NCBI RefSeq assembly: GCF_006439025.1
Contig: NZ_RCYZ01000003.1
Coordinates: 188,127 to 252,126 of the forward strand
DNA: 64,000 nt
Source of the DNA: Hymenobacter nivis
GTDB taxonomy: Bacteria; Bacteroidota; Bacteroidia; Cytophagales; Hymenobacteraceae
Reading direction: 5' to 3'
This document shows positions 52,205 to 60,604 of the stretch, piece by piece; the stretch's first letter is position 1, and each line of letters opens with the position of its first letter. Under the pieces are notes generated by a model, which was given only the letters and a program-made list of their open reading frames with translations, did no database searches and had not been told where the DNA came from. A program made the position numbers and the translations under genes.

Positions 52205-52556
52205 ACTGAACGGCAAATACCTGGGCACCATCACCAAGGATTTTGCGACCGTATCCGATACGCTGAAGGAGGCGTCGTACCAGATTCGCAAGCGCGACAT
52301 CAGCAAATACCCCATCTTCGTGTTTGCCAAGCAGGAGGTGCCGCTGGGCAGCCTACTGGTGAACGCCGACGAGCTGAACCTGCAGTGGCACGTGTACGCC
52401 AGCTACGTCGAATTATTTATCCAGCAAGGCATTATCGGCGCCGATGGCGTTGACAGCTTCGAGGAGAATTACAAGAACGCCGACGAGTTTTGCTGCTTGT
52501 TTGTGCTGGATGAGGAGTTCACGAAATTCGTGTTCGTGCCCTACCCGGAGGATTAA
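52182..52556 (+). CDS. Conserved hypothetical protein
   Basis: A 124-residue soluble protein starting at the ATG at 52182 (MDYFNDPELNGKYLG). It overlaps the preceding gene by 23 bases, implying translational coupling. It is acidic, with FEENYKNADEFCCLFVLDEE and YPIFVFAKQEVPLGS; mixed alpha/beta composition with no membrane segment. No family is recognised. Its composition is closer to the host than the preceding gene. It ends just before a long palindromic repeat. Confidence 0.72.
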   Translation: MDYFNDPELNGKYLGTITKDFATVSDTLKEASYQIRKRDISKYPIFVFAKQEVPLGSLLVNADELNLQWHVYASYVELFIQQGIIGADGVDSFEENYKNADEFCCLFVLDEEFTKFVFVPYPED

Positions 52557-52565
52557 TTCCCCTCT

Positions 52566-52677
52566 CTGTCATCCTGAACGCAGTGAAGGATCTGAGGACA
52601 GCCGAACGGCTTGCAGTGAATAATTACTGCGCGTCGTTTCGCTGTCCTCAGATCCTTCACTGCGTTCAGGATGACAG
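52566..52677. repeat. Perfect 36-bp inverted repeat (TCATCCTGAACGCAGTGAAGGATC family)
   Basis: Arms 52566-52601 and 52642-52677 are perfect reverse complements, starting CTGTCATCCTGAACGCAGTG. The 40-base loop is unrelated. The motif belongs to a widespread REP-like repeat in which both arms carry TCATCCTGA and GAAGGATCT. It sits between convergent genes and lacks a T tract, so it is a mobile palindrome rather than a simple terminator. Confidence 0.8.
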
Positions 52678-52701
52678 GATTGGCGAATTAATTACCTCTA
52701 C

Positions 52702-53730
52702 CTAAAATGCTTTCCAGCCTTGGGCTTGCAGGGGCACGGCTTGGCCGGCTTTGGTGACGAGGTTTACGGCGTCGTCCTTGTCGGTGAGGTGGCCGATGAT
52801 GGTGATGTCGGGGTGGTTTTTGATTTTTTCGTAGGCCGTGACGGGCAGGGTGAAAAGGAGCTCGTAGTCCTCGCCGCCGTTGAGGGCGCAGGTGAGCGGG
52901 TCGAGGTTGAACTCGGCGGCGGCTTCGAGCGTGGGGTTGGCCACCGGAATGTTGTCGGTGAACACGCGGGCCCCGGTGCCGCTGGCGGCGCACAGGTGCA
53001 TCACCTCCGAGGCCAGGCCGTCGGACACGTCGATCATGCTGGTGGGCGTCAGGCCCAGCTCGCGCAGCTCGTGCACCACGTCGAGGCGGGCCTCGGGGCG
53101 GAGCTGGCGCTGCACCACGTACTCGTAGTTGTCGAGTTCGGGCTGGGCCTCGAGGTCGGCCAGAAACACTTGCTTCTCGCGCTCCAGCACTTGCAGGCCC
53201 AGGTAGGCCCCGCCGAGGTCGCCGCTCACGCAGAGCAAATCGGTGGGCTTGCCGCCCGAGCGGCGCACCGCCTGGCCGGCGGGGGCCTCGCCCAGCACCG
53301 TGATGGCCAGCGTGAGGCCGGTGCGGGTGCTGGTGGTGTCGCCGCCCACCAGGTCCACGTTGTAGGCCTCGCAGGCCAGGCGCACGCCTTCGTACAGCTC
53401 CTCGATGGCCTCCACCGAGAAGCGCGAGGGCACGGCCAAGCCTAGCACGAGCTGGGTGGGCAGGGCGTTCATGGCGGCAATGTCGGACACGTTTACGGCC
53501 ACGGCCTTGTAGCCCAGGTGCTTGAGGGGGCAGAACGAGAGGTCGAAGTGCACGCCTTCCACCAGCAGGTCGGTGGTCATCACCACTTCCTGCCCGGCGG
53601 TGGGGGCCAGGATGGCGGCGTCGTCGCCGATGCCGAGCACGGTGCCGGGCTGGCGCAGGGTAATTTTTTGCTGGAGGCGGCGGATGAGGCCAAATTCGCC
53701 GAGGGCGTGGAGCGGGGTGAGGTCGGACAT
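52702..53730 (-). CDS. thiL: Thiamine-phosphate kinase (ThiL)
   Basis: A 342-residue ThiL, which phosphorylates thiamine monophosphate to the diphosphate with ATP. The start is the ATG at 53730 (MSDLTPLHALGEFGLI). Key motifs are GIGDDAAIL (metal/ATP), TTDLLVEGVHF, LVGGDTTS, SMIDVSDGLASE and ALNGGEDYELLF, all of the PurM-like kinase fold. Length is normal. Neighbouring genes do not belong to thiamine synthesis. Confidence 0.95.
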   Translation of the reverse strand: MSDLTPLHALGEFGLIRRLQQKITLRQPGTVLGIGDDAAILAPTAGQEVVMTTDLLVEGVHFDLSFCPLKHLGYKAVAVNVSDIAAMNALPTQLVLGLAVPSRFSVEAIEELYEGVRLACEAYNVDLVGGDTTSTRTGLTLAITVLGEAPAGQAVRRSGGKPTDLLCVSGDLGGAYLGLQVLEREKQVFLADLEAQPELDNYEYVVQRQLRPEARLDVVHELRELGLTPTSMIDVSDGLASEVMHLCAASGTGARVFTDNIPVANPTLEAAAEFNLDPLTCALNGGEDYELLFTLPVTAYEKIKNHPDITIIGHLTDKDDAVNLVTKAGQAVPLQAQGWKAF

Positions 53731-53881
53731 GGGCGGGGAGCGGGAAACGGGCCGGTGGCGGCCCGGCCCCAAAGGTACGGCCGGGGCCCCCGGGGCGTTT
53801 GGCGCGGGGCCCCGGGGGCCCGACACCACACTACGCGGTTACCTTTGCCGTTGTCATTTTCTACTTCACTTGCCCGCTGTT

Positions 53882-54511
53882 ATGCCGCGCCCGCTTCGCT
53901 CCGCTTTTTCCATTAAATCCGTTTTGGGGGCCCTGTTAATCGTGGTGGCCTGCGCCGCCTCGTGCAAGCGCGACGGCAGCACCGCCCGCACCGCCGCCGA
54001 CCCCGCCTCGGCCACTGCCGTGCAGTCGCAGCTGACGGTGCTGCGCGACTCGGCCGACGCCAAGTGGCAGGCCATGGTGGCCAGCGACGACCAGAAAATC
54101 GGCATCACCCGCCTGCTGCTCCGCGAGTTGCAGCAGCAGCCCGGCTCCAACCCCACGCAGCTGGGGGCCCTGGCTGCCGCCAACAGCCGCCTCAAGGCCC
54201 GCCGCTACACCCAAACCAACTTGCCCTCGGCCCAAATCGACGCCTACGACGCCGCCCAGGACTCGCTGCTGCACGCCCTCTACCCCGTGGCCGCGCCCGC
54301 CGGTGGGGCCCCCACCGAAAACGCCCGCAACTTCGTGGAAGGCATCCAGCAACTCGACGCCGGCGTGGCCAGCTTCCGCATTCAGTACGACCGCGCCGCC
54401 AAGCAGTACAACGCCTACCTGGCCCTGCACCAGGCCGACGTGGCCCACTTTGGCGGCAAGTACCCGGTGCCGCAGCCGCTGCCCATCTTCGAGCTGGCGG
54501 CCCCGCAGTAG
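53882..54511 (+). CDS. Hypothetical lipoprotein
   Basis: A 209-residue protein with N-terminus MPRPLRSAFSIKSVLGALL followed by VACAASC, a lipobox. The mature part is alpha-helical (VQSQLTVLRDSADAKWQAMV, ITRLLLRELQQQPG, VEGIQQLDAGVASFRIQYD) with NAYLALHQADVAHFGGKYP near the end. The helical bundle pattern recalls LemA-type proteins but is not close enough to name. Start chosen at the ATG 53882, downstream of AT-rich DNA. It is followed by a 17-bp hairpin. Confidence 0.72.
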   Translation: MPRPLRSAFSIKSVLGALLIVVACAASCKRDGSTARTAADPASATAVQSQLTVLRDSADAKWQAMVASDDQKIGITRLLLRELQQQPGSNPTQLGALAAANSRLKARRYTQTNLPSAQIDAYDAAQDSLLHALYPVAAPAGGAPTENARNFVEGIQQLDAGVASFRIQYDRAAKQYNAYLALHQADVAHFGGKYPVPQPLPIFELAAPQ

Positions 54512-54534
54512 AGCAAGCTTATTCCTAAATCAGA

Positions 54535-54581
54535 AAATTAGGCCGTTATGCAGCGCGCAGCGAAGCATAACGGCCTAATTT
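54535..54581. terminator. Bidirectional terminator after lipoprotein gene
   Basis: Perfect 17-bp arms AAATTAGGCCGTTATGC (54535-54551) and complement (54565-54581), with AT-rich ends that suit termination. Confidence 0.75.
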
Positions 54582-54600
54582 GTGCTTCACCACCTGATAT

Positions 54601-54921
54601 ATGTCCTTTTCCTTCAAATCATTACGTACCGCCGCGCTGCTTGCCGTAGCCGCGGCGGGCACGGCCTGCCACCGGGGCCCCAGTGCCGCGGCCTGCGGCA
54701 CGCCCGCCACCGTGCGCGACCTCAGCGGCCTCGACGGCTGCGGCAAAGTACTGGAGCTAGCCGATGGTACGCGCCTGCTGCCGGCGGGGCCCGCGTGGCA
54801 AGGCTTTGCGGCTGCCGATGGCCAGCGCGTCACCATCGCCTACACGCCCCTGGCGGGCGTGATGACGACCTGCATGGCGGGCAAGTCCGTGACCATTACC
54901 TGCATCGAGGCGGCCCGGTAG
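54601..54921 (+). CDS. Small hypothetical lipoprotein
   Basis: A 106-residue protein with signal MSFSFKSLRTAALLAVAAAG and lipobox AGTAC. The mature part has four further Cys residues (AACG, DGCG, TTCM, ITCI), which could form disulfides in the periplasm. It ends in a compact beta-rich segment (GVMTTCMAGKSVTITC). No family is recognised. The ATG at 54601 follows AT-rich DNA 20 bp after a terminator. Confidence 0.65.
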   Translation: MSFSFKSLRTAALLAVAAAGTACHRGPSAAACGTPATVRDLSGLDGCGKVLELADGTRLLPAGPAWQGFAAADGQRVTIAYTPLAGVMTTCMAGKSVTITCIEAAR

Positions 54922-55050
54922 CGTGTTTTTAGGGCCTTGGCCGTAGTGATGCGGCGGTGGTAGGGACGGGTACCAGTTTGGCATGATGGTTGGCAATGCA
55001 ATCACAAGTTGTTGCTATTTTTTCCATCCATCTTATCAATTCCCTGCGCC

Positions 55051-55224
55051 ATGTTAAATTTCGTATTGCGGCGGTTGCTGCCCCTGGTTGTGCTCAGTAC
55101 TCTTGGTTTATCTTCTTGCGTGGTGCGCGAACCGCGTCGCGGTTATGGCTACGGCTACGACCGCCACGGTCGGCACGACCACCACGACAGACATGATCGT
55201 TACGACCGCTATGACCGCCACTAA
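55051..55224 (+). CDS. Small His/Asp/Arg-rich lipoprotein
   Basis: A 57-residue peptide starting at the ATG at 55051 (MLNFVLRRLLPLVVLSTLG) with lipobox GLSSC. The short mature chain is VVREPRRGYGYGYDRHG followed by repeated HD/RY/DR units to the end. Charged, His-rich tails can bind metals or polyanions; no known family fits. A lead-in of 42 bases would add 14 residues, but the ATG used gives a normal lipoprotein signal. It is followed by a long hairpin. Confidence 0.6.
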   Translation: MLNFVLRRLLPLVVLSTLGLSSCVVREPRRGYGYGYDRHGRHDHHDRHDRYDRYDRH

Positions 55225-55240
55225 ATAGCTTGGCCCCGTG

Positions 55241-55298
55241 GGGCCCCAACGCAACGAGCCGCCCGGAGTATTCCGGGCGGCTCGTTGCGTTGGGGCCC
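55241..55298. terminator. Perfect 27-bp hairpin terminator
   Basis: Arms 55241-55267 and 55272-55298 are perfect complements with a 4-base loop, including GCAACGAGCCGCCCGG. It lies between the small lipoprotein (+) and the M3 peptidase (-). Confidence 0.78.
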
Positions 55299-55306
55299 TA
55301 TTGCGT

Positions 55307-57049
55307 TTACAGCGCGGCCATCTCTTCGCGCACGAAGTCGGTCAGCGTGCGCAGGTAGTCGGTGCTGAAGTCGAAGCGAATCCCGGCAGCGGCGTAAATC
55401 TGGCCGATGGGCGCGGTGTAGCCCAGAGCCAGGGCCCGCTTGTAGGCAGCCAGGCCCTCGGCGGGGTTCTGGCGGTAGTGACGCCACACGGCAATGGCCC
55501 CGAGCTGCGCCATGGCGTACTCGATGTAGTAGAACGGCACTTCGTAGAGGTGCAGCTGCTTCTGCCACAGGTAGGGCTTGATGCCCTCCAGCCCGCGCCA
55601 ATCCACGGTGCGCTGGTTAAACTCGTCGAAGATTTCCGTCCAGCGGTGGTGGCGCTCGGTTTCGGTGTGCTGCGGGTGCTCGTACACCCAGTGCTGAAAC
55701 TTGTCGATGGTGGCCACCCAGGGGAAGGTTTCGAGCACGCTCTCAAGGTGCGTTTTCTTGGCCCGGCGCAGGTCTTCAGGGTTCTCAAAAAACACGTCCC
55801 AGTGGTCCATGCTGATCAGCTCCATGCTCATCGAAGCCAGCTCAGCCACTTCGGACGGCGGGTGCTTGTCGGCGCCCAGCGCCAAGTGGCGCGTGAGGAA
55901 GCTGTGCACGGCGTGGCCGCCCTCGTGCAGCATCGTCACCACGTCGCGCAAACTGCTGGTGGCGTTCATGAAAATGAACGGCACGCCGGTTTCATCCAGC
56001 GGGTAGTTGTAGCCGCCGGGGGCCTTGCCCTTGCGGCTTTCCAGGTCGAGCTGGCCCATTTGGCGCATGGTGCGCAGGCAGTCGCCCAGGTACGGGTCAA
56101 GGGCCTGAAATACGGTAATGGTCTTCTCCAACAGCTCGGCGCCGGTGGCGAAGGGGCGCAGCGGCGGCTGGCCGCTGGGGTCCACGTCGAGGTCCCAGGG
56201 GCGCAGGGCGGGCTGGTTCAGGTCCTGGCGGCGGGCCAGGTCAAGGTCGTCAATCAGGGGCACCACCGTTTCGCGGATGGCGCGGTGAAAGTTGAAGCAG
56301 TCCTGCGCCGTGTAGTCGAACCGGCCCAGCGCGGCAAACATATAGTCGCGAAAGTTCTCAAAATCAGCGTTCAGGGCCACCTGGTGGCGCAGGCCCACCA
56401 GCTCCGTGAATAGCGCGTCGAGGCTTTTGGCGTCGAGCAGGCGGCGCTGCTGCACGGCGCGCCAAGCGGTTTCGCGCACGGCGCGGTCGGGGCTCTTGAG
56501 GCGGTCGGCGGCCTGGGGCAGGGTCAGTTCCTCGCCGTCGAGCGTCACGGTCATGGCCCCGGCGGTAGCGGCATACTGCTGCTGCTTGGTGCTGATTTCG
56601 GTTTTCAGCGGGATGTTGTCGGCCCGGTAGATTTCCGACGCCCGGCGCACCGAGCGCAGAAACACGCCGTAGCGCGCCTGGTCGAGCCCGTCGAGGTAGG
56701 GCGAGGCCAGCATCTTCTCGTTCAGGGCGTGGTCGTAGGGGGCCACGCTGGGCTCAATCTCGTTCACGAAGTACTGGAACGCTTCGGAGCGGGCGGTATC
56801 CTGGGTGGCGCACGTCATGCGGATGTAGCGCCAGGCGAGGTCTTCGCTCAGCACGGCTTCCAGCTCCGAGCGGTCGAGCAGCCAGCGTTCTAGCTCCTCA
56901 GCCGAAGCCACGGGGCGGGCCGCCAGCTCCTGGAAATAGGGCTCCAGCGCCGCCCAGTCCGTTACCTGAAAATCTTCGGGCACGTAGTGGCGCGGGGGGC
57001 GCTGGGTATCGGTGGCCGAGGCGGCCGAGGGTTCAGCAAGTTGAATCAT
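55307..57049 (-). CDS. M3 family oligoendopeptidase
   Basis: A 580-residue zinc peptidase starting at the ATG at 57049 (MIQLAEPSAASATD). The metal motif HEGGH in TMLHEGGHAVHSF carries the catalytic Glu, and the third ligand Glu lies in SEVAELASMSMEL. YVPEDFQVTDWAALEPYF opens the chain, as in the PepF/oligoendopeptidase F-like group of Bacteroidota. It hydrolyses short peptides in the cytoplasm. No signal peptide is seen. Confidence 0.92.
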   Translation of the reverse strand: MIQLAEPSAASATDTQRPPRHYVPEDFQVTDWAALEPYFQELAARPVASAEELERWLLDRSELEAVLSEDLAWRYIRMTCATQDTARSEAFQYFVNEIEPSVAPYDHALNEKMLASPYLDGLDQARYGVFLRSVRRASEIYRADNIPLKTEISTKQQQYAATAGAMTVTLDGEELTLPQAADRLKSPDRAVRETAWRAVQQRRLLDAKSLDALFTELVGLRHQVALNADFENFRDYMFAALGRFDYTAQDCFNFHRAIRETVVPLIDDLDLARRQDLNQPALRPWDLDVDPSGQPPLRPFATGAELLEKTITVFQALDPYLGDCLRTMRQMGQLDLESRKGKAPGGYNYPLDETGVPFIFMNATSSLRDVVTMLHEGGHAVHSFLTRHLALGADKHPPSEVAELASMSMELISMDHWDVFFENPEDLRRAKKTHLESVLETFPWVATIDKFQHWVYEHPQHTETERHHRWTEIFDEFNQRTVDWRGLEGIKPYLWQKQLHLYEVPFYYIEYAMAQLGAIAVWRHYRQNPAEGLAAYKRALALGYTAPIGQIYAAAGIRFDFSTDYLRTLTDFVREEMAAL

Positions 57050-57198
57050 CAGAAGAAATAATAAGCAGCGCGGGGCACGAACGGGCACCGCCAACGCGGC
57101 ATGCAATATCTGCAATATTCCGTAAAACAGGGCCCGGGGCCCCATGCCATGCGAAGGCCTGCAAACCCGCATCCGCGGCAAAAAGTTGCCCAGGGGCC

Positions 57199-58302
57199 CT
57201 AGCCGATTTCAATCACTACGTCGTCGGTTTGGGGGTGGGCCACGCAGGTGAGGATGTAGCCTAGCTTCAGTTCCGAATCCGATAAACCGTCGCGCTCATC
57301 CAGGTGTACCTTGCCGCTCAGGCACTTGCCGCGGCAGGCGGTGCAAACGCCCGCCTGGCACGAGTAGGGCAGGTCGATGTCCTGGTCAAGGGCGGCGTCG
57401 AGGATGGTGGTGCCGGCGGGCACGGCCACCACGTACTCGGCCCCTTCGTACTGCACCGTCACGCGCCGGGCCCCAGCGGGGGCATCGGCCGGGCTGGCCG
57501 ATACGTCGCCGTGCGCACCGGCCGCCGCCACGGCCGCTTCCTCAAACGTGCTGGTGGAGGCCGTGAAGCTCTCCCAGTGCACGCGGCTTTCGGGCACGCC
57601 CAGCAGGTCGAATGCGGCGCGGGCCTCCGTCATCAGCCCCTCGGGCCCGCAGAGGAAATACTCGGCCTGCTCGGCCGGGAACTGGTGGCGCTGCTCCAGA
57701 ATGCGCAGCAGCGTGGTGCGGTTGAGGCGGCCAGTGTGCTGGTGGGGGCCCCCGGGGCGCAGCGGCTGGCTGTACACGTGCTCCACTTGCAGGCGGCCGC
57801 GGCTGCTGGCTTCCAGCTGCGCGAGCTGATCTTTAAAGATGACGTTTTCCTCGTTGCGGTTGCCGTAAATGAGCAGCACGTGGCTGGCCGCCTCGCCGTG
57901 CAGCACGGCCTTGAGCATGGCCATCAGGGGCGTGATGCCCGAGCCGGCCCCCACCAGCACCAGCGAGCGGGCGGCCTTGGGGCTGGGCTTGAGGGTGAAG
58001 TTGCCGAGCGGGTTCATCACTTCGATTTGCTGGCCCACGCGCACGGTATCCAGCAAGTAGTTGCTCATCAGGCCACCCAGCACGCGCTTCACCGTCACGG
58101 CCAGGCGCGGGGCCTCGTGCGGAGTGCTGCTGAGCGAATAGGCGCGGCGCTCCTTTTTGCCGCCCGGGCCGCAGGGTAAAATCAGGGTCAGGAACTGGCC
58201 AGGCTGGGCCGCAATGGGCTGCCGGTCGGGCCGCTCCAGGTGAATGGTGATGGCATCGGGGGTTTCCTGGGTCAGCGCAACAACGGTCAGGGTTTGGTAC
58301 AT
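57199..58302 (-). CDS. Ferredoxin--NADP reductase with 2Fe-2S domain (PaaE-like)
   Basis: A 367-residue reductase starting at the ATG at 58302 (MYQTLTVVALTQETPD). An FAD-binding domain has RRAYSLSSTPHE; the NAD(P) domain has VGAGSGITPLMAMLKA and EYFLCGPEGLM. A C-terminal plant-type 2Fe-2S domain carries Cys315, Cys320, Cys323 and Cys353 (CQAGVCTACRGKC). The order matches phenylacetyl-CoA epoxidase subunit E and related electron-transfer reductases. No paaABCD genes are nearby, so the electron acceptor is unknown. Confidence 0.9.
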   Translation of the reverse strand: MYQTLTVVALTQETPDAITIHLERPDRQPIAAQPGQFLTLILPCGPGGKKERRAYSLSSTPHEAPRLAVTVKRVLGGLMSNYLLDTVRVGQQIEVMNPLGNFTLKPSPKAARSLVLVGAGSGITPLMAMLKAVLHGEAASHVLLIYGNRNEENVIFKDQLAQLEASSRGRLQVEHVYSQPLRPGGPHQHTGRLNRTTLLRILEQRHQFPAEQAEYFLCGPEGLMTEARAAFDLLGVPESRVHWESFTASTSTFEEAAVAAAGAHGDVSASPADAPAGARRVTVQYEGAEYVVAVPAGTTILDAALDQDIDLPYSCQAGVCTACRGKCLSGKVHLDERDGLSDSELKLGYILTCVAHPQTDDVVIEIG

Positions 58303-58472
58303 CTTAATATAGTAGCGGAGGGAATGAATACTGGAAAGCGGCGGCTGGGCACGGGCCGGGCCGCCGGGCCCCCACGGGGCGGCCGGCGGCCGGCACAAAA
58401 CCGGGCCCCAAAGGTAACTTGCCGCGGCCCCAGGGGTTTCGCCACCGGGGCCCCCGCGCCAAAATCTTGCCC

Positions 58473-59156
58473 ATGCCCACTCCTTTTCTCCGCGCCCTGG
58501 CGCTGGTTCCGGCCGCGCCGGTGGTGCCCCTGCCCCTGGGGGCCCCCAGCGCCGCCCGCCTCGATTTCACCGCCGCCAACCCGCTGCTCACCCCCGAAGC
58601 CCTGCGCGACACGCCCGCCTTCGACGCGCTGGTGCAGCAGATGCTGGCCGACCAGCACGCCGCCACCGGCCTCGGCGGCTACCTCGAAAACCGCGTTATC
58701 TATCGCCGCAGCGCCCATTTTGGGGCGGCCGAATTGGCCCGCTCCCTGCACCTGGGGGTGGACGTGTGGGTGCCCGCCGGCACACCCGTGGCCGCGCCGC
58801 TGCCCGCCATTGTGCACAGCCTAGCCGACAACAATAATTTCGGCGATTACGGCCCCACCGTTATTCTGCAGCACGAGCTGGACGGCACCGTTTTCTACAG
58901 CCTGTACGGCCACCTGAGCCGCGCTGAGTGGCTGGGCCTGCGCCCCGGCCAAACCTTGGCGGCTGGCGAAACCTTCGCCACTGTGGGGCCCTACCCCGAA
59001 AACGGCGACTGGCCCCCGCACCTGCACTTCCAGCTGATGCTGGACCTGCAAGGCCGCCAGGGCGATTTCCCCGGCGTGGCCCGGCCCGACGAGCGCGCCC
59101 AGTGGGCCGCCCGCTGCCCCGACCCGAACCTGCTGCTGCGCTCGCCGCTGCTGTAG
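58473..59156 (+). CDS. M23 family peptidase (LytM-type)
   Basis: A 227-residue protein starting at the ATG at 58473 (MPTPFLRALALVP). Zinc ligands are found in HLGVDVWVPAGTPVAAP (His and Asp) and PPHLHFQL, with LYGHLS between. This is the usual LytM core, here near the C-terminal half, without coiled-coil or LysM domains. The first 20 residues are hydrophobic but contain no clear cleavage site. Probable role: cleavage of peptidoglycan cross-links; alternatively a nonhydrolytic regulator. Confidence 0.86.
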   Translation: MPTPFLRALALVPAAPVVPLPLGAPSAARLDFTAANPLLTPEALRDTPAFDALVQQMLADQHAATGLGGYLENRVIYRRSAHFGAAELARSLHLGVDVWVPAGTPVAAPLPAIVHSLADNNNFGDYGPTVILQHELDGTVFYSLYGHLSRAEWLGLRPGQTLAAGETFATVGPYPENGDWPPHLHFQLMLDLQGRQGDFPGVARPDERAQWAARCPDPNLLLRSPLL

Positions 59157-59176
59157 CTTAGGCGCTGTTGAACGAT

Positions 59177-59300
59177 GTAGCGCGGACTTTGTAGTCCGCG
59201 GCTTTCGCTTCGTCCTACCAGTCGCTGAATGGTAATTTAATTGCCCAACGATTAACCGACAGGACGAAGCGAGCGCCGCGGACTACAAAGTCCGCGCTAC
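59177..59300. repeat. Palindromic repeat with perfect 26-bp arms
   Basis: Arms 59177-59202 and 59275-59300 are perfect complements around GTAGCGCGGACTTTGTAGTC. The inner loop contains GGACGAAGCGAG near its right side and its complement near the left, giving a longer imperfect stem. It shares the CGACAGGACGAAGCGAG element and ACTTTGT core with the repeat at 29852-29969. It lies 4 bp after the FtsX-like gene end. Confidence 0.8.
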
Positions 59301-59304
59301 GTTC

Positions 59305-60522
59305 TTAATCGAACTTGATGGCCACTACGGGCTTAATCCGCGAGATTAAGTACGTGGGAATGAGGATGGCTAGCAGCGTGGTGCCGAAGGTGGCCACGTT
59401 GAGGATGAGCAGCACCTTGAGGTCCCAGAAAATCGGTACCCGGTCCATGTAGTAGTTCTCGGGGTCGAGCGGGATAACCTTGAAAAAGTACTGGATGGCG
59501 CAGAAACCCAGGCCTACCGCGTTGCCGATGAGCATGCCGCGCACCGTGAGCGAGAGGCCCCGGAAGAAGAAAATCCGCCGGATTTGGTTATCCGTCGAGC
59601 CCAGCGCCTTCAGCACGCCAATCATGTTGGTGCGCTCCAGAATCATGATGAAAATGGTGGCCACCATGTTGAACGTAGCCACGAAGATGATGAGCACCAA
59701 GAAGATAATGACGTTACGGTTGAGCAGCTGCAGCCAGTCGAAAAGCTGGGCGTACTGCTCGGTAATCTTGTCAATTTTCAGGTCGTAGGGCAGCGCCTCG
59801 TAGAGCTGGTCGGCGGTGCGGTCGAGGTGCTTGAAGTCCTTGAGCACCACCTCCAGGCCGCCCACCAGCGAATCGGGCCAGGCGTTCAGCTCCCGGATCT
59901 GGCGGATGTCGCCCACCACGTAGGCATCGTCGAACTCGTCGAGCCCGGTTTGGTAAATGCCGCTCACCCGGAAGCGCCGGATGCGGGGCGGGTTCTGGAT
60001 GAAGTAAAACAGGGCCTCGCTGCCCACCCTGAGGTTCAGCTTGTTGGCCATCTTGCGCGAGAGCAGCACCTCGTTGCTGGCCGAGTCGGTGGGGAAGTGA
60101 AGGAACTGGCCCGCCACCAGGTTCTGGCGCATGGGCGACTGGCCCTCCTTCTCGTCGATGCCCTTCACCACCACGCCCAGCACCTCGTCGGGGGTTTTGA
60201 TGATGGCCGTTTTATAGGCGTAGGCCTGCACCGTTTTCACCTGCGGGAACTGGTGCAGGCGCTTCTCCACGGACGGGGCCCCGATGGGGGCCACTTCGAG
60301 CGAATTGTTCGTATCGAAGCGCGACACCTGGAGGTGGGCGCCGAACGAAAAAATCTTGCTTTGGATCTCGTTGCGAAACCCTTGCAGGATGGCAAATGAC
60401 ACAATCATCACGCCCAGCCCCATGGCGATGCTGATGATGGCTATTTTTGTGACCGACGAAGTGAAGGAGCCGGAATCGGCCCCGCCGTCGATTTTGTGCG
60501 ATATGTAGCGGGCAACGTTCAT
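59305..60522 (-). CDS. FtsX-like / LolC-type ABC transporter permease
   Basis: A 405-residue permease starting at the ATG at 60522 (MNVARYISHKIDGG). Helix 1 is at about 27-50 (KIAIISIAMGLGVMIVSF), followed by a long extracytoplasmic MacB-like domain (GIDEKEGQSPMR, SNEVLLSRKMANKLNLRVG). Three C-terminal helices follow (about 275-295, 320-345, 375-397), with MILERTNMIGVLKALGST, the FtsX family hallmark. Lipoprotein release (LolCE) is a plausible role. No ATPase gene is adjacent. Confidence 0.9.
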   Translation of the reverse strand: MNVARYISHKIDGGADSGSFTSSVTKIAIISIAMGLGVMIVSFAILQGFRNEIQSKIFSFGAHLQVSRFDTNNSLEVAPIGAPSVEKRLHQFPQVKTVQAYAYKTAIIKTPDEVLGVVVKGIDEKEGQSPMRQNLVAGQFLHFPTDSASNEVLLSRKMANKLNLRVGSEALFYFIQNPPRIRRFRVSGIYQTGLDEFDDAYVVGDIRQIRELNAWPDSLVGGLEVVLKDFKHLDRTADQLYEALPYDLKIDKITEQYAQLFDWLQLLNRNVIIFLVLIIFVATFNMVATIFIMILERTNMIGVLKALGSTDNQIRRIFFFRGLSLTVRGMLIGNAVGLGFCAIQYFFKVIPLDPENYYMDRVPIFWDLKVLLILNVATFGTTLLAILIPTYLISRIKPVVAIKFD

Positions 60523-60604
60523 GCAGTGCCGTAAAGCTACGCAGATTGCGCACCCCCAAACCCAGAAGTTTCGCTTTTCACCCCAAACTAACGCCCCCGC
60601 CGCC

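Noticed and set aside
52566-52677. Paired repeats considered as a CRISPR array
   Set aside because: There are only two arms, in inverted rather than direct orientation, with no spacer series and no cas genes.
53731-53881. Very GC-rich GGGGCCCCCGGGG runs considered as an origin or attachment site
   Set aside because: They are simply clusters of the window-wide GGGGCCC motif in a short divergent promoter gap, without DnaA boxes or integrase genes.
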